From: Plectonema cf. radiosum LEGE 06105
GTDB lineage: Bacteria; Cyanobacteriota; Cyanobacteriia; Cyanobacteriales; Nostocaceae
Length of the DNA stretch: 64,000 bases
Direction of reading: 5' to 3'
NCBI RefSeq assembly: GCF_015207665.1
Contig: NZ_JADEWL010000012.1
Location: 34,212 to 98,211 of the forward strand
Below are positions 17,758 to 26,649 of this stretch, piece by piece. The notes below the pieces were generated by a model, which worked only from the letters and a program-made list of their open reading frames with translations, was not told the origin of the DNA and made no database searches. The translations under genes and the position numbers were made by a program. Numbering within the stretch: position 1 is the first letter of the stretch; every line of letters begins with the position of its first letter.

Positions 17758-17982
17758 ATGACAGGGAAAGCAATAACAGGAGGAGCGCCTGAAAATCCTT
17801 TGGGTACCCATTGGATTGGTTTTTGGACAGATGGACAAAATTGGGTTGGATTTCATGGTACTCCTAATCCTGAAACAGTAGGTAAAGCAGTTTCTCACGG
17901 TTGTTTGCGTATGTACAACAGAGATATTAAAGAATTATTTCAGCTAGTGAATTTAGGAACACCTGTAACTGTGATTCAATAA
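17758..17982 (+). pseudogene. L,D-transpeptidase (YkuD) C-terminal fragment
   Basis: A 74-residue frame carrying the catalytic end of a YkuD domain. GFHGTPNPETVGKAVSHGCLRMYNRD contains the invariant His and the SHGCLR nucleophile Cys. A complete YkuD domain is about 120-130 residues with an N-terminal strand region and normally an export signal. Both are missing here, and the upstream bases belong to the cytochrome gene. It therefore looks like a remnant of a peptidoglycan cross-linking enzyme. Expression as a microprotein is possible but would be cytosolic and incomplete. Confidence 0.7.
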
Positions 17983-18090
17983 TTCAGGTCAAGATTATTT
18001 CTAGCTAAACACTTTACTAAATAAAAATAGTAAAGAATATCAATAATTTTAATAAAATACTTATTAAGTAGTAATATTATTACTACCTAA

Positions 18091-18194
18091 TATAGCAATC
18101 TTATTTGTATGTATCGAAATCACGGTGTTCAGTTCTCCGACTTCTTGAAGAAGTCGGGGAACTAAATTCTCATATATGATTTAGGATTGCTATA
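18091..18194. mobile_element. MITE with TATAGCAATC ends
   Basis: Bases 18091-18100 (TATAGCAATC) and 18185-18194 (GATTGCTATA) are exact inverted ends. The centre has a hairpin with CCGACTTCTT pairing AAGAAGTCGG. It lies between the YkuD fragment and mgtC, next to a palindrome GTAGTAATATTATTACTAC (about 18069-18087). Confidence 0.75.
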
Positions 18195-18215
18195 ACTATT
18201 TATAGATAAAAAAGT

Positions 18216-18671
18216 ATGTCTAATGAATTGACATTACCACAAATGTCAACGTTTTCTCCTATAGGCTGGCAAGAACTGAGTTTTCGTTTAGCTATTGCTC
18301 TAATTATCGGCATTGTTATTGGTTTAGAAAGAGAAACACAAAGAAAAGCCGCAGGACTCAGAACTAATATGTTAGTATGCTTTGCTTCGGCTTTACTGGT
18401 AATCATTCCCATTGAAATCGGTGCAGCACAACATGATTTAAATGTTTTAGGACGAGTTATTGCCGGAGTAGTAAGCGGTGTTGGTTTTATCGGTGGAGGA
18501 ACTATTTTACGTCAATCGGAAGTTAAAGGTTTAACTTCTGCTGCTACCATCTGGATGACATCTGCTCTCGGCATTGCAGTTGGTTGTGGTTTGTGGCAAT
18601 TAGGTTTAGCAGGAGCATTAATAACTTGGATAATTTTGCGGGTGTTTGATAGGTTGGAAAATTATCTTTGA
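18216..18671 (+). CDS. MgtC/SapB family membrane protein
   Basis: Small membrane protein of 151 residues with four hydrophobic helices. The family signature is clear: LIIGIVIGLERETQRKAAGLRTNMLVC, then GRVIAGVVSGVGFIGGGTIL, then VKGLTSAATIWMTSALGIAVGCG. It lacks the extra C-terminal soluble domain of Salmonella MgtC, as in many free-living bacteria. It is linked in general to Mg2+ limitation, acid tolerance and modulation of P-type or F-type ATPases. The start is preceded by a MITE, so its promoter may lie in or near that element. Confidence 0.88.
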   Translation: MSNELTLPQMSTFSPIGWQELSFRLAIALIIGIVIGLERETQRKAAGLRTNMLVCFASALLVIIPIEIGAAQHDLNVLGRVIAGVVSGVGFIGGGTILRQSEVKGLTSAATIWMTSALGIAVGCGLWQLGLAGALITWIILRVFDRLENYL

Positions 18672-18755
18672 TTATTGTTTATATTAATTCATAAAAATAC
18701 AAACCTTTCCAAACAATATTTAATAAAAATTAAATGCATAAATATTTGATTTATA

Positions 18756-18770
18756 ACTTTGGATAGAAAC
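18756..18770 (+). promoter_or_regulatory. ACTTTGGATAGAAAC motif upstream of microprotein gene, copy 1
   Basis: This 15-base string occurs again at 41104-41118, upstream of the paralogous microprotein gene, in each case just after an AAATATTT-containing AT-rich stretch. The conservation outside coding sequence suggests a shared promoter or operator. Confidence 0.5.
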
Positions 18771-18843
18771 AAATAAAATCAGAATATATTAAGATAATCG
18801 AAAGTAATATAATGAAAAACAATGAAAAAACTTAGGCAAAATT

Positions 18844-19059
18844 ATGACTATTAATTGTTTTGAGAAACCTAAATTTTATCAACAACAAAAAGTTAGCTTT
18901 ATTGGCGGTATGGGGAAAGTAAAAAATCTGCAAAAAGAAGCTGATACCTGGATTTATATTGTTGAAATGAGTATGGGTCCGGAACCAGATTTTGGACGAA
19001 TAGGTGCGGAGACAACTATTATTTTGGAAGAACAAGATATCTGTAAAGCAAAACCATAG
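18844..19059 (+). CDS. Conserved cyanobacterial microprotein, copy 1
   Basis: A 71-residue soluble protein that I recognise only through its paralog at 41442-41660. Both share CxxKPKF(Y/R)QQQKV, FIGG.GK(V/I)K.LQKE, TWIY.VEM.MGPEPDFGR(I/V)GAETTI(I/L)LEEQDI. It looks like a small all-beta (SH3-like) fold, with Gly-turns and alternating hydrophobics, and a single Cys near the N-terminus. The strong conservation between copies supports a real coding gene. The upstream region also shares a 15-base motif with the second copy. Function unknown. Confidence 0.75.
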   Translation: MTINCFEKPKFYQQQKVSFIGGMGKVKNLQKEADTWIYIVEMSMGPEPDFGRIGAETTIILEEQDICKAKP

Positions 19060-19134
19060 AAGATTAATTAAAGTTATTAAAAGATTATTTGAATAACCTA
19101 GTTTTTTAAATATACAAAAAAATCTGTATATTTA

Positions 19135-20169
19135 TTATTTTGGAGAGCTTTCTATCTTGCCTAAAACTATCGCAACTCCGCGAGTTGCATCAAACTCCTG
19201 GCAAAATAAGATAATTGATATTGTCATCGGCACACCTAATATTGCACCAGGAATTCCCCAAACCCATCCCCAAAATACAATAGAAACTAAAGCAATAAAA
19301 GGTGATAGTTGCAGACTTTTTCCTTCTACCCATGGATCGACAAAATTACCCATCACCACTTGGATAACAGCCAATCCGATTAAAGTAGCAACACCTCCAC
19401 CGGCTCCTTGAAATATAAACGCGACAAGAGTTGGTGGGATAACAGCAATAATTGAACCTAATGTAGGAATATAGTTGAGAACAAATGCGATTAATCCCCA
19501 GACAAAGGCTAAATCCACTCCTAAAACAAAACACCAGATGCCAGTTAAAATACCCGTTAAAAAACTGGTAAGCGTCATAACTAAAATATAACGCCGTAAT
19601 TTTTCGCTAGTATTTCCCACAGCATCAATAATGCGATCGCCAGTTCGAGAAGAAAAAGCTCTTTGCACCTTCTTCCGGTATTGACTGACTTCTAAAAGCA
19701 GCAATACGAGCAATGACACCACTAAAACAAACAAGCTTATTGTTGATAACAACGACTTAACCCCGCCAATAGCTTGCTGCGTAAATTGAGATAATGAGCC
19801 ATTAAAATTAGAAGTGAACTGTCCAATTGGCAAACCACGAGAGCTAGCCCATGATTCCGCTGTTTCCACCATTTGTTGGAGTTGATTGAGATATTGAGGA
19901 ACTTTAGGTTCAATAATCTCCGCACTCAATGACAAAATTCCTACCCCCAAACCTAATATTCCCAAAAGAAGTAGTAAAACTAAAATCAGACTCAACCAAC
20001 GAGGTAAACGGTGTTCGAGATGACTTTGGACTGGATGCACTAAAATAACAATAAAAAATGCAAACGCTAAAGGCATAGAAATAGGTTGAGTCGCTTTCAG
20101 AGCCGCTACAATCAAAATGATGGCAATGATTGCCATTAAGATTTGGGTTGTTTTGTTCGACAACTGCAT
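19135..20169 (-). CDS. AI-2E transporter family (PerM-like) permease
   Basis: Inner-membrane protein of 344 residues with about eight hydrophobic segments. The N-terminal pair (ILMAIIAIILIVAALKA, LAFAFFIVILVHPVQ) is followed by a soluble central region and then the conserved C-terminal block VWGLIAFVLNYIPTLGSIIAVIPPTLVAF, with PFIALVSIVFWGWVWGIPGAILGVPMTI at the end. These match the AI-2E/PerM family. Members transport autoinducer-2, Na+/H+ or unknown small molecules, so no substrate is claimed. The gene is on the minus strand directly downstream of the glycine-zipper protein gene and may form a pair with it. Confidence 0.88.
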   Translation of the reverse strand: MQLSNKTTQILMAIIAIILIVAALKATQPISMPLAFAFFIVILVHPVQSHLEHRLPRWLSLILVLLLLLGILGLGVGILSLSAEIIEPKVPQYLNQLQQMVETAESWASSRGLPIGQFTSNFNGSLSQFTQQAIGGVKSLLSTISLFVLVVSLLVLLLLEVSQYRKKVQRAFSSRTGDRIIDAVGNTSEKLRRYILVMTLTSFLTGILTGIWCFVLGVDLAFVWGLIAFVLNYIPTLGSIIAVIPPTLVAFIFQGAGGGVATLIGLAVIQVVMGNFVDPWVEGKSLQLSPFIALVSIVFWGWVWGIPGAILGVPMTISIILFCQEFDATRGVAIVLGKIESSPK

Positions 20170-20237
20170 AGCATATAGAAGAATGTTTAATATTTCCGTT
20201 TACTTTGGTTGGGGAAATAAAATGAGTGTTAGTAATA

Positions 20238-20753
20238 TCACGCGCTAACTGGTTCTTTATAGCCTTGAATATTCTCTGGTTCAAACTGACGTATTACCCT
20301 TGTCGCTTCTCTTATTTGAGCTTCAGTTCCCTTAAAAACAATCAAATATTTACCAGCATTCAAACGGTTACGGTAAGCCAACGCATCACCGCTACCTACA
20401 GTCCAACCGACCGCACCTCCAACTAATATTGCACCCAAGGCTCCAGAAGCGGCTCCTAAAATGCCTCCAATGATATGATTTCCAATAGCACCAGCCCAAT
20501 TAAATATTTCAATTCCCGTAAGTAAATTAAAGGCATAGCCAGCCACAAATCCAAAAGGAATAACCCAGTAAATCAGTTTTTTTGACTGTTTTCCAGCTTG
20601 TTTATTTGGCTGAATCAATCCAAATTCATCTGCACTTTTGTAACCTTCTCCTAGAATGCTTATTTGCTCCTGAGAAAAGTTTTCTTTTTCAAGGGCAGTA
20701 TAAGCGGCTTCAACTTGAAAACGATTGGATAATACAGCAATTAAAAAATTCAT
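20238..20753 (-). CDS. Glycine-zipper membrane protein (general stress protein type)
   Basis: Protein of 171 residues. The N-terminus (MNFLIAVLSNRFQVEAAYTALEKENFSQEQISILGEG) has the pattern of a small ferredoxin-like domain seen in 17M-type stress proteins, whose proposed job is sensing or partner binding. A central hydrophobic part follows: IYWVIPFGFVAGYAF, and then a long Gly/Ala zipper (GGILGAASGALGAILVGGAVGWTVGSG). The C-terminus returns to a soluble strand pattern (KYLIVFKGTEAQIREA). It precedes the AI-2E permease gene by 69 bases on the same strand. The function is unproven. Confidence 0.65.
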   Translation of the reverse strand: MNFLIAVLSNRFQVEAAYTALEKENFSQEQISILGEGYKSADEFGLIQPNKQAGKQSKKLIYWVIPFGFVAGYAFNLLTGIEIFNWAGAIGNHIIGGILGAASGALGAILVGGAVGWTVGSGDALAYRNRLNAGKYLIVFKGTEAQIREATRVIRQFEPENIQGYKEPVSA

Positions 20754-21456
20754 AAATCAAATTTAAACTTAATAAATTACAAAATGTTATATCTTACACC
20801 TCTCTGAAAAATAGATTTATTAAAAATTGTTAAACTAAAAAATATTTTTTCAGATGAAGTTGCCCGATTTGTTTTTGGTTATTGACTTTGGGGTACAAGA
20901 TATGGTGTGAAATTTCAAAAATGGACTTCAAACTAATGAAAATCAATTTGGGGTTGGAGTAATAACAGTATTGTACCCACAATTACAAATGATAAAGTTA
21001 TCCAAAACAGAACTAAATTAAGTCTCATTGTTTTTTCTGCTATTTCTAAGTTAACTAATAATTAATCAAAAAACTCAAAAAGCACTATCTACTGTGACTA
21101 AGCTAGATTCAAATTTAAACTTGAAAACTTATTTATTTATCCCTCACCCGATAGAATCTGTCTCAAATTAACTTATGTCAAAAGTCTAACTACAGCAAGT
21201 TGCAATTGTGCAAAATTAACGTATCTAACTTTTCTTCAAGCAAACTAATTAATAGTTTTGACGGTGATACCGCATTTTTTTGTCGAGACACCAAAATAAT
21301 ATTCAAAAAGATTCAGGTTGTTCGTTCGGGACTACCGAAAGAATTACTTCTTGAACGGGTGAGACGTGAGGCTTCTGCCCGATTCAGCTAAAATAAAGTT
21401 GAGCTTAATTTTGAGAAATTCAACTTTTATTTGAGTTAAGTGAAATCACTAGGAAT
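20754..21456. other. Intergenic region, no convincing gene
   Basis: About 700 AT-rich bases. A 63-codon frame at 21200-21391 has no ribosome site and a mixed composition, so I do not call it. A hairpin at 21390-21432 (AAATAAAGTTGA against TCAACTTTTATTT) lies just before the next gene. Confidence 0.45.
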
Positions 21457-21837
21457 ATGAATAATTTAGGTAAAAAAAGATTGGATTCTGTATTGGCGAT
21501 CGCTCGTTATGCTGTAGGTGGTGGAACTTTAGCTGCTGCTCCTCTTCCAGGTGGAGAAGTTCCTAAGCAAATTGTGCTAACTACCTCTGATATTTTTATG
21601 TATATTTCTATTTGGAAAATCTATTTTGAGGAGGAATTGTCCCATAAGCAAGTGTTGACAATGCTTTCCGAGTTGGGTTTGATTGCAGTTGCTGCTGCGG
21701 GAACAGCATATGTCGTAGCTAAAAGCAGTACCGCAATATTAGCAGAAATTGCCAATCGTTTTGGGCTAGTCGGCTGGGGTATTGCAACAGGGAATTCCTT
21801 CGTATCGATTGACCATGAAAACAGAGGTAGCAGTTAG
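21457..21837 (+). CDS. Small membrane protein (DUF697-like), apparently C-terminally truncated
   Basis: Predicted 126-residue protein. It opens MNNLGKKRLDSVLAIARYAVGGGTLAAAPLPGGEVPKQIV, then has a hydrophobic part (ELGLIAVAAAGTAYVVAKSSTAI). The pattern recalls the DUF697/YcjF-type membrane domain. The last about 20 residues (ATGNSFVSIDHENRGSS) run into sequence that in another frame belongs to a Uma2 gene, so the natural C-terminus seems to have been lost at a junction near 21770-21800. A HIP1-like site is near the start. Whether the hybrid protein is made is unknown. Confidence 0.55.
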   Translation: MNNLGKKRLDSVLAIARYAVGGGTLAAAPLPGGEVPKQIVLTTSDIFMYISIWKIYFEEELSHKQVLTMLSELGLIAVAAAGTAYVVAKSSTAILAEIANRFGLVGWGIATGNSFVSIDHENRGSS

Positions 21838-22195
21838 TGGGGCTAGAATATCTGTGCGTTTACCAGATTTACTGGTATTATCTGAGGAATTAGCGACGGA
21901 AATGGAAGGGGCAAGCAGATCGATTATATTAATGGATATGCCACCACCTCTACTAGCTGTGGAAGTTGTCAGCCCCAATCAGGAAAAGCGAGATTATCGT
22001 TATAAGCGCAGTGAGTATGCAGCTAGAGGAATAGCCGAATATTGGATTATTGATCCGCTTCAACAACAGGTAATGATATTGGAATTGGTTGAAGGTTTGT
22101 ACGAGGAAAAAGTTTATCGAGATAGCGATCGCGTTTTTTCACCTTTATTCCCCCAAATTAATTTAACAGTCGAGCAAGTGTTACAAGCAAGCTAA
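21782..22195 (+). pseudogene. Uma2-family nuclease, 5'-truncated
   Basis: From about 21815 (MKTEVAVSGARISVRLPDLLVLSEEL) to the stop, the frame encodes the C-terminal two thirds of a Uma2-type PD-(D/E)XK fold protein: VRLPDLLVLSEE, LAVEVVSPNQEKRDYRYKRSEYAARGIAEYWIIDPLQQ. The catalytic Asp (RLPD), Glu (VEVVSP) and Lys (RYKRSEY) region is present. The N-terminal 60-70 residues of the family are missing and replaced by the end of the preceding membrane-protein gene. Uma2 genes are abundant and mobile in cyanobacteria; this copy looks like a remnant joined by recombination. Confidence 0.7.
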
Positions 22196-22238
22196 TGCGG
22201 ATGCTTCTCCCATGTCGCTTTTTAACATTAAAGGTAAT

Positions 22239-23450
22239 TCAAAATATAGATACTTTATCAGTTTTTTCCCAAGGCAATTCTAAATCCATTCTGCCCATGT
22301 GTCCGTAACTCGCTAGCTGTTGATAAAATTTACCTTGATTGAGAGAGGGTAATAATCTCAGATTAAACTGGCGAATAATTCCTGCTAGACGGAAATCAAA
22401 ATGCTGTTGAAGTTGCTCGATGATTTGTTCTTCAGCAATTTTACCCGTACCAAAAGTTTCTACTTCAATACTTACTGGTCTAGCTTGCCCAATGGTATAA
22501 CTAAGCTGTACTTCACATTCATCTGCAATATTTGCTGCTACAATGTTTTTGGCTGCATAACGAGCAGCATATGCAGCTACTCTATCTATGCGGATTGGGT
22601 CTTTACCGCTAAGTGCTGCGCCACTATGTTTAGCATATTCGCCATAGGTATCGATCGCATTTTTTCTACCAGTTAAACCAGCATGACTTGCTGGGCCTCC
22701 AGGGGAGTCTATACCATCGGGGTTAATAAAAATATGGGTATTGGTATCGGGTTGAATACTCTCGTCGGTGAAAGCCGGTTTGATGACGGTTTCGTAAATT
22801 TCCTTTTCCAGTTGTTTCAAGTCGGGATAAGATGAATCTTTTTGACTAGCAACAATTGTAATACTATGGATTCGATAGGGACGGCGATATGCCGAAGGCA
22901 TCACGCTTTGCGTATCGCGATATTCTACTCCTACCTGAGTTTTACCATCTGGGGCGAGATAGGGTAATATTTCTTCCTGTCTCACTTGATCTAATCGTCT
23001 TGCTAGTTTGTGTGCTAGCCAAATTGGTAAGGGAATCAAAGTCTCGGTTTGATTGCAAGCAAAGCCAAAGACCGTAACTTGGTTTTTCACGCCAATTTGC
23101 TCTATCTGTGCATCTGTAAGCTGTTTTTCGTCAAATTTCCCTTCTTTACTTACTGGTAATTCTTCTAAACTGGTTAAAATACTACAGGTTTTATCATTAA
23201 ATGAAGGTTGGTCATAACCTACATCTTTAATGACTCGTCGCGCTACATTGGTGAAATCAACATTGGTATTGGGTTCAAAACGAGCGGAAAGAAAGACAAT
23301 ACCCGTTGAGACAGCGCATTCGGTAATTATACGTGAGTAGGGGTCTTGTTGCAGCATACGGTCTACAATAGCATCACTAATGCGATCGCACAGCTTATCT
23401 GGATGTCCTTGAGTAACTGATTCCGAGGTGAACATGAAGTCTTTTTTCAT
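22239..23450 (-). CDS. metK: S-adenosylmethionine synthetase family, divergent paralog
   Basis: Cytosolic 403-residue methionine adenosyltransferase-family enzyme. Conserved parts are FTSESVTQGHPDKLCDRISDAIVD (GHPDK at 15-19), GLTGRKNAIDTYG (258-270), SGKDPIRIDRVAAYAARYAAKNIVAA and the strand-rich C-terminus. The normally invariant P-loop-like motif GAGDQG is GVKNQV here (120-125), with an Asn in place of the Asp. GGGAFSGKD is HSGAALSGKD, and GPxGDxGLTGRK is GPASHAGLTGRK. These changes touch ATP/metal-binding segments. It may still make SAM, may use a different substrate, or may be a specialised second copy beside the housekeeping metK expected elsewhere. It follows the ATPase gene on the minus strand, separated by a short repeat-bearing spacer. 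Confidence 0.85.
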   Translation of the reverse strand: MKKDFMFTSESVTQGHPDKLCDRISDAIVDRMLQQDPYSRIITECAVSTGIVFLSARFEPNTNVDFTNVARRVIKDVGYDQPSFNDKTCSILTSLEELPVSKEGKFDEKQLTDAQIEQIGVKNQVTVFGFACNQTETLIPLPIWLAHKLARRLDQVRQEEILPYLAPDGKTQVGVEYRDTQSVMPSAYRRPYRIHSITIVASQKDSSYPDLKQLEKEIYETVIKPAFTDESIQPDTNTHIFINPDGIDSPGGPASHAGLTGRKNAIDTYGEYAKHSGAALSGKDPIRIDRVAAYAARYAAKNIVAANIADECEVQLSYTIGQARPVSIEVETFGTGKIAEEQIIEQLQQHFDFRLAGIIRQFNLRLLPSLNQGKFYQQLASYGHMGRMDLELPWEKTDKVSIF

Positions 23451-23518
23451 GGTTATTGCTTATTTATGGTGATTTTTTGGCGTTGATATGGGAATGATTC
23501 AACATTAATCCTAAAATC

Positions 23519-23566
23519 TCTGCGTTCCTCTGCGTATCACTCCGTGTCCCTCTGCGTTGAAAAAAT
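23519..23566. repeat. CTCTGCGTT-type short repeat in spacer
   Basis: TCTGCGTTCCTCTGCGTATC and CCCTCTGCGTTG form an imperfect short tandem repeat between metK and the ATPase gene. The same unit appears inside the hydantoinase gene at 47264-47330. Confidence 0.65.
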
Positions 23567-23581
23567 GTAATTAGGGACAAC

Positions 23582-26533
23582 TTATAAACTACTGCTACTA
23601 GTTTTTGTACTTTCATTGATGATTAAAGGCAAACCAGCACTACTAGCAATTACCAACCAATCAAGAGGATCGAGAGGAGCTAGTTGCAATAGATTACCCA
23701 ATCCTGGAATAAACAAAGGTAAAAGCTGTAAAGCAGCTGAACCGACTACTGCTCCATCTACATAGGGATTATCCGGTAGTCTTTCGCGATCAAAAATACT
23801 ATGGGTTTCGGAACGACAGCTAACCGTATGCAGCACTTGTGCCAAAGTTAAACTCATAAACAAGATTGTGCTGGCTTGGGGTTTTTGTCCATATTTGAGC
23901 AAACCATAACTATAAGCAGTTAGTGCGCTAGTGGAAATTACTCCCGATTCTACGGCAATACGTTCAAAGTCAGACCGTTTAATAATCGGTTGATCGGGGT
24001 TGCGGGGAGGACGGTTTAAAACTTCTGGTTCTGGAGCTTCCATTGCTAAAGCTAGTCCGGGAAAAATATCCGAAACTAAATTCAGCCACAGCAATTGCAT
24101 GGTATTGAGAGGTTCTCCCAGTCCTAAAGCAGTTGCTGCTGTAGTCACAATGATTTCACTAAGATTAGTAGAAAGCAGGAAATGAACGGATTTTCTGATA
24201 TTGCTATAAATGGTTCGTCCCCGACTAACGGCATTAATTATCGTTTCTAGTCGGTCATCTTCAATAACTACATCGGCAACCTCCCTAACTACATCGGCTT
24301 TACCCGAACCCATTGCTACTCCGACATCAGCTGCTTTTAAAGCGGGGGTATCGTTAATACCATCCCCAGTCATAGCAACAATTTTACCTTTTCCTTGTAA
24401 TGCTTGGACGATTTGCAGTTTATCCGCAGGACTAACACGAGCAAAGACATCTACCTGTTGGCAAAGAGCTTGTAACTTTTCTGACCCAACTTCAGCGAGG
24501 TCGGAAGAATCAAGGATTTCTAACTTATGGTTGCGGTTGAGATTTAATTTTTTGGCGATCGCATAAGCTGTAGGACTTTGATCTCCGGTAATCATGACTG
24601 TATCGATTCCCGCCTGATGGAATTGTTCCATTAACTGGGCTACTCCTTGCCGAATTGGGTCTGCCATTCCGGTTAAGCCAAGCCAAATTAGGTCGTGTTC
24701 GGGGTTTTCATTCCCGTTATCCACATAAGCATAAGCAACTCCTAATACCCGTAGTGCTTTACCTGCCATGCGCTCATTTTCTAATTCTAAAGCTTGTTTA
24801 TCTTCTTGTGTTAAGCTTACAACTTCACCATTTTTACTCACCCTGGTGCAGATTTTGATTACTTCTTCGGGACTACCTTTAACCGCGATTAAGATTTGCT
24901 CACCTTCGGTTTTATGAACCGTAGTCATAATATTGCGGTTTTCGGTGCGGGGATAAGTTTTAATTAGAGGATGTTTGGCTTTGAAAGCTGGAATATCCAT
25001 ACCCGCAGCTATTGCCATGTAAATTAAGGCATTTTCGGTAGCAGAACCTTTGACCTCGTATTTTCCATCTTCTCCTGGAATTACTTCAGATTCGCTACAG
25101 AGAACTACTACCTGTAATAGTTTAGACAAAGCTTCAGATTCCGATGGATTAAATTCTATATTATTATTATTGTTATCTTTAATAAAACCATTGTCAGATA
25201 GGGTAATAATACCAATATCAATATGCACCTCGGCAACTATCATTTGATTTTGGGTAATCGTTCCCGTCTTATCCAGACAAATAGTCTGAACCGAACCCAG
25301 CGCTTCTACCGCATTCAAACCACGAATGAGAATATGACGCTTTCTCATATCATGCATTCCCAAAGCGAGAGTAGTAGTTGCAATGGTTGGTAAGCCTTCG
25401 GGTACCGAAGCCACAGCTAGGGAGATAGCAGTTTTGAGCATCGGTAAAAAACCATAACCCCGCAGCACCCCAAGAGCAAAAGTAAATCCGCAGACTCCGC
25501 TACAAAGCAAAACCAATTGGGAGCCAACTTCATCTAATTGTTTTTGTAGGGGAGTTTGACTCGATTCCGCTTGACTAACCATCCCCTGTATTTTTCCCAT
25601 TTCGGTAAATTTGCCCGTGGCTACCACTACAGCTTTTCCTTTACCTGCGGTTACAAATGTTCCTTTGTAAACCATATTGGTACGTTCTCCCAAAGGAATA
25701 TTCTCCCCTGTAAGAGTTTCCGTATTTTTACTAACGGCAATACTTTCTCCTGTTAAAGCTGATTCATCTATACTCAGATTATCGGTTTCAATGAGCCGAG
25801 CATCGGCAGCGATATAACTGCTATTCTCGATAATTAGAATGTCTCCAACAACTATTGCTTCAATCTCTATTTTCTGCTGTTCGCCATTTCTAATAACTAA
25901 TGCTGATGGTATTTCATCGCTTTGTAGAGAATTAATAATTTTTTCTGACTGGCTTTCAGTAATATAGCCAATCACAGAATTGGTCAAAATTACTCCAGTA
26001 ATCGCGACTGCATCCGCAAATCCTCCACTAATAAGAGAAATTCCCGATGCTACACCTAGTAAAGCTACGGGTAGAGATTGAAACTGGTCAGCAAATATAC
26101 TCCAATCAGAACGTGATTTGGATTTAACAAGGGCATTTCTACCGTATCGTTCTAGATTTTGACTAACAGTATCGCTATCTAATCCAGAATCTTGAGAAGA
26201 TGAGAATTTTTCTAAAACTGAATTTGAATCTAGTAGATGCCAATTTTCTGTGGGCTGTTCTTCTGCTTCAAGAGCTTTTTGGCGCGATTCCGGTTTTTGT
26301 TGTTGATAATTAGCAATGCTTTTTTCAATTAGAACCGCAATTTCCGCATCTGATTTATCGGGCTTAAATTTAACCAACAAGTTACCCGTCAAAGAGCTAG
26401 CTGTTACCCCGATTATTTCTGTATATTGGGAAAGCGATCGCTCTAAATATTTTTGCAGCGATACCGAACGATAAAGTTCTCGAACATAATATCTCGCCCT
26501 TCCTTTAATAGAGGTATGTATTGCTTGTACCAT
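23582..26533 (-). CDS. Cation-transporting P-type ATPase (type II, PEGL-containing) with N-terminal HMA-like region
   Basis: Large inner-membrane pump of 983 residues. In order: a soluble N-terminal region of about 80 residues resembling an HMA-like domain without CxxC, a cation-ATPase N-terminal segment, LTGESIAVSK (actuator), VASVPEGLPTI in a membrane helix (the type II hallmark), phosphorylation motif DKTGTIT with Asp421, MITGDQSPTA and TGDGINDTPALKAADVGVAMG, then several C-terminal helices. PEGLP is typical of Ca2+ and related pumps and argues against the CPx heavy-metal class. Transport of Ca2+ or another divalent cation is inferred. Downstream on the same strand lies metK. Confidence 0.9.
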   Translation of the reverse strand: MVQAIHTSIKGRARYYVRELYRSVSLQKYLERSLSQYTEIIGVTASSLTGNLLVKFKPDKSDAEIAVLIEKSIANYQQQKPESRQKALEAEEQPTENWHLLDSNSVLEKFSSSQDSGLDSDTVSQNLERYGRNALVKSKSRSDWSIFADQFQSLPVALLGVASGISLISGGFADAVAITGVILTNSVIGYITESQSEKIINSLQSDEIPSALVIRNGEQQKIEIEAIVVGDILIIENSSYIAADARLIETDNLSIDESALTGESIAVSKNTETLTGENIPLGERTNMVYKGTFVTAGKGKAVVVATGKFTEMGKIQGMVSQAESSQTPLQKQLDEVGSQLVLLCSGVCGFTFALGVLRGYGFLPMLKTAISLAVASVPEGLPTIATTTLALGMHDMRKRHILIRGLNAVEALGSVQTICLDKTGTITQNQMIVAEVHIDIGIITLSDNGFIKDNNNNNIEFNPSESEALSKLLQVVVLCSESEVIPGEDGKYEVKGSATENALIYMAIAAGMDIPAFKAKHPLIKTYPRTENRNIMTTVHKTEGEQILIAVKGSPEEVIKICTRVSKNGEVVSLTQEDKQALELENERMAGKALRVLGVAYAYVDNGNENPEHDLIWLGLTGMADPIRQGVAQLMEQFHQAGIDTVMITGDQSPTAYAIAKKLNLNRNHKLEILDSSDLAEVGSEKLQALCQQVDVFARVSPADKLQIVQALQGKGKIVAMTGDGINDTPALKAADVGVAMGSGKADVVREVADVVIEDDRLETIINAVSRGRTIYSNIRKSVHFLLSTNLSEIIVTTAATALGLGEPLNTMQLLWLNLVSDIFPGLALAMEAPEPEVLNRPPRNPDQPIIKRSDFERIAVESGVISTSALTAYSYGLLKYGQKPQASTILFMSLTLAQVLHTVSCRSETHSIFDRERLPDNPYVDGAVVGSAALQLLPLFIPGLGNLLQLAPLDPLDWLVIASSAGLPLIINESTKTSSSSL

Positions 26534-26555
26534 AAAAAATCTTTGAACACTTTTA

Positions 26556-26640
26556 CCGAATCTTTGGAAGCGTTTAAAACAGCTATGTCTATATTAATGT
26601 TTTTTCACTGGTTTGAATTTAGATGCGTTTGCCCTATACT
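26556..26640 (+). mobile_element. Transposase C-terminal remnant (IS701-like)
   Basis: The plus strand encodes SLEAFKTAMSILMFFHWF, which matches SLEAFRTAMSFRFFDWL in the deleted element at 33248-33633. The DNA TCTTTGGAAGCGTTTA is shared, followed by AACAGCTATGTCT. Only this short tail is left between two minus-strand genes. Confidence 0.6.
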
Positions 26641-26649
26641 CAACGGCGA

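Noticed and set aside
21200..21391. 63-codon plus-strand frame
   Set aside because: No ribosome site, no family pattern, and coding character is doubtful; I left it as intergenic.
23582..26533. Heavy-metal (CPx) ATPase assignment
   Set aside because: The membrane motif is PEGLP, not CPx, and the N-terminal HMA-like region lacks CxxC, so a type II cation pump is more likely.
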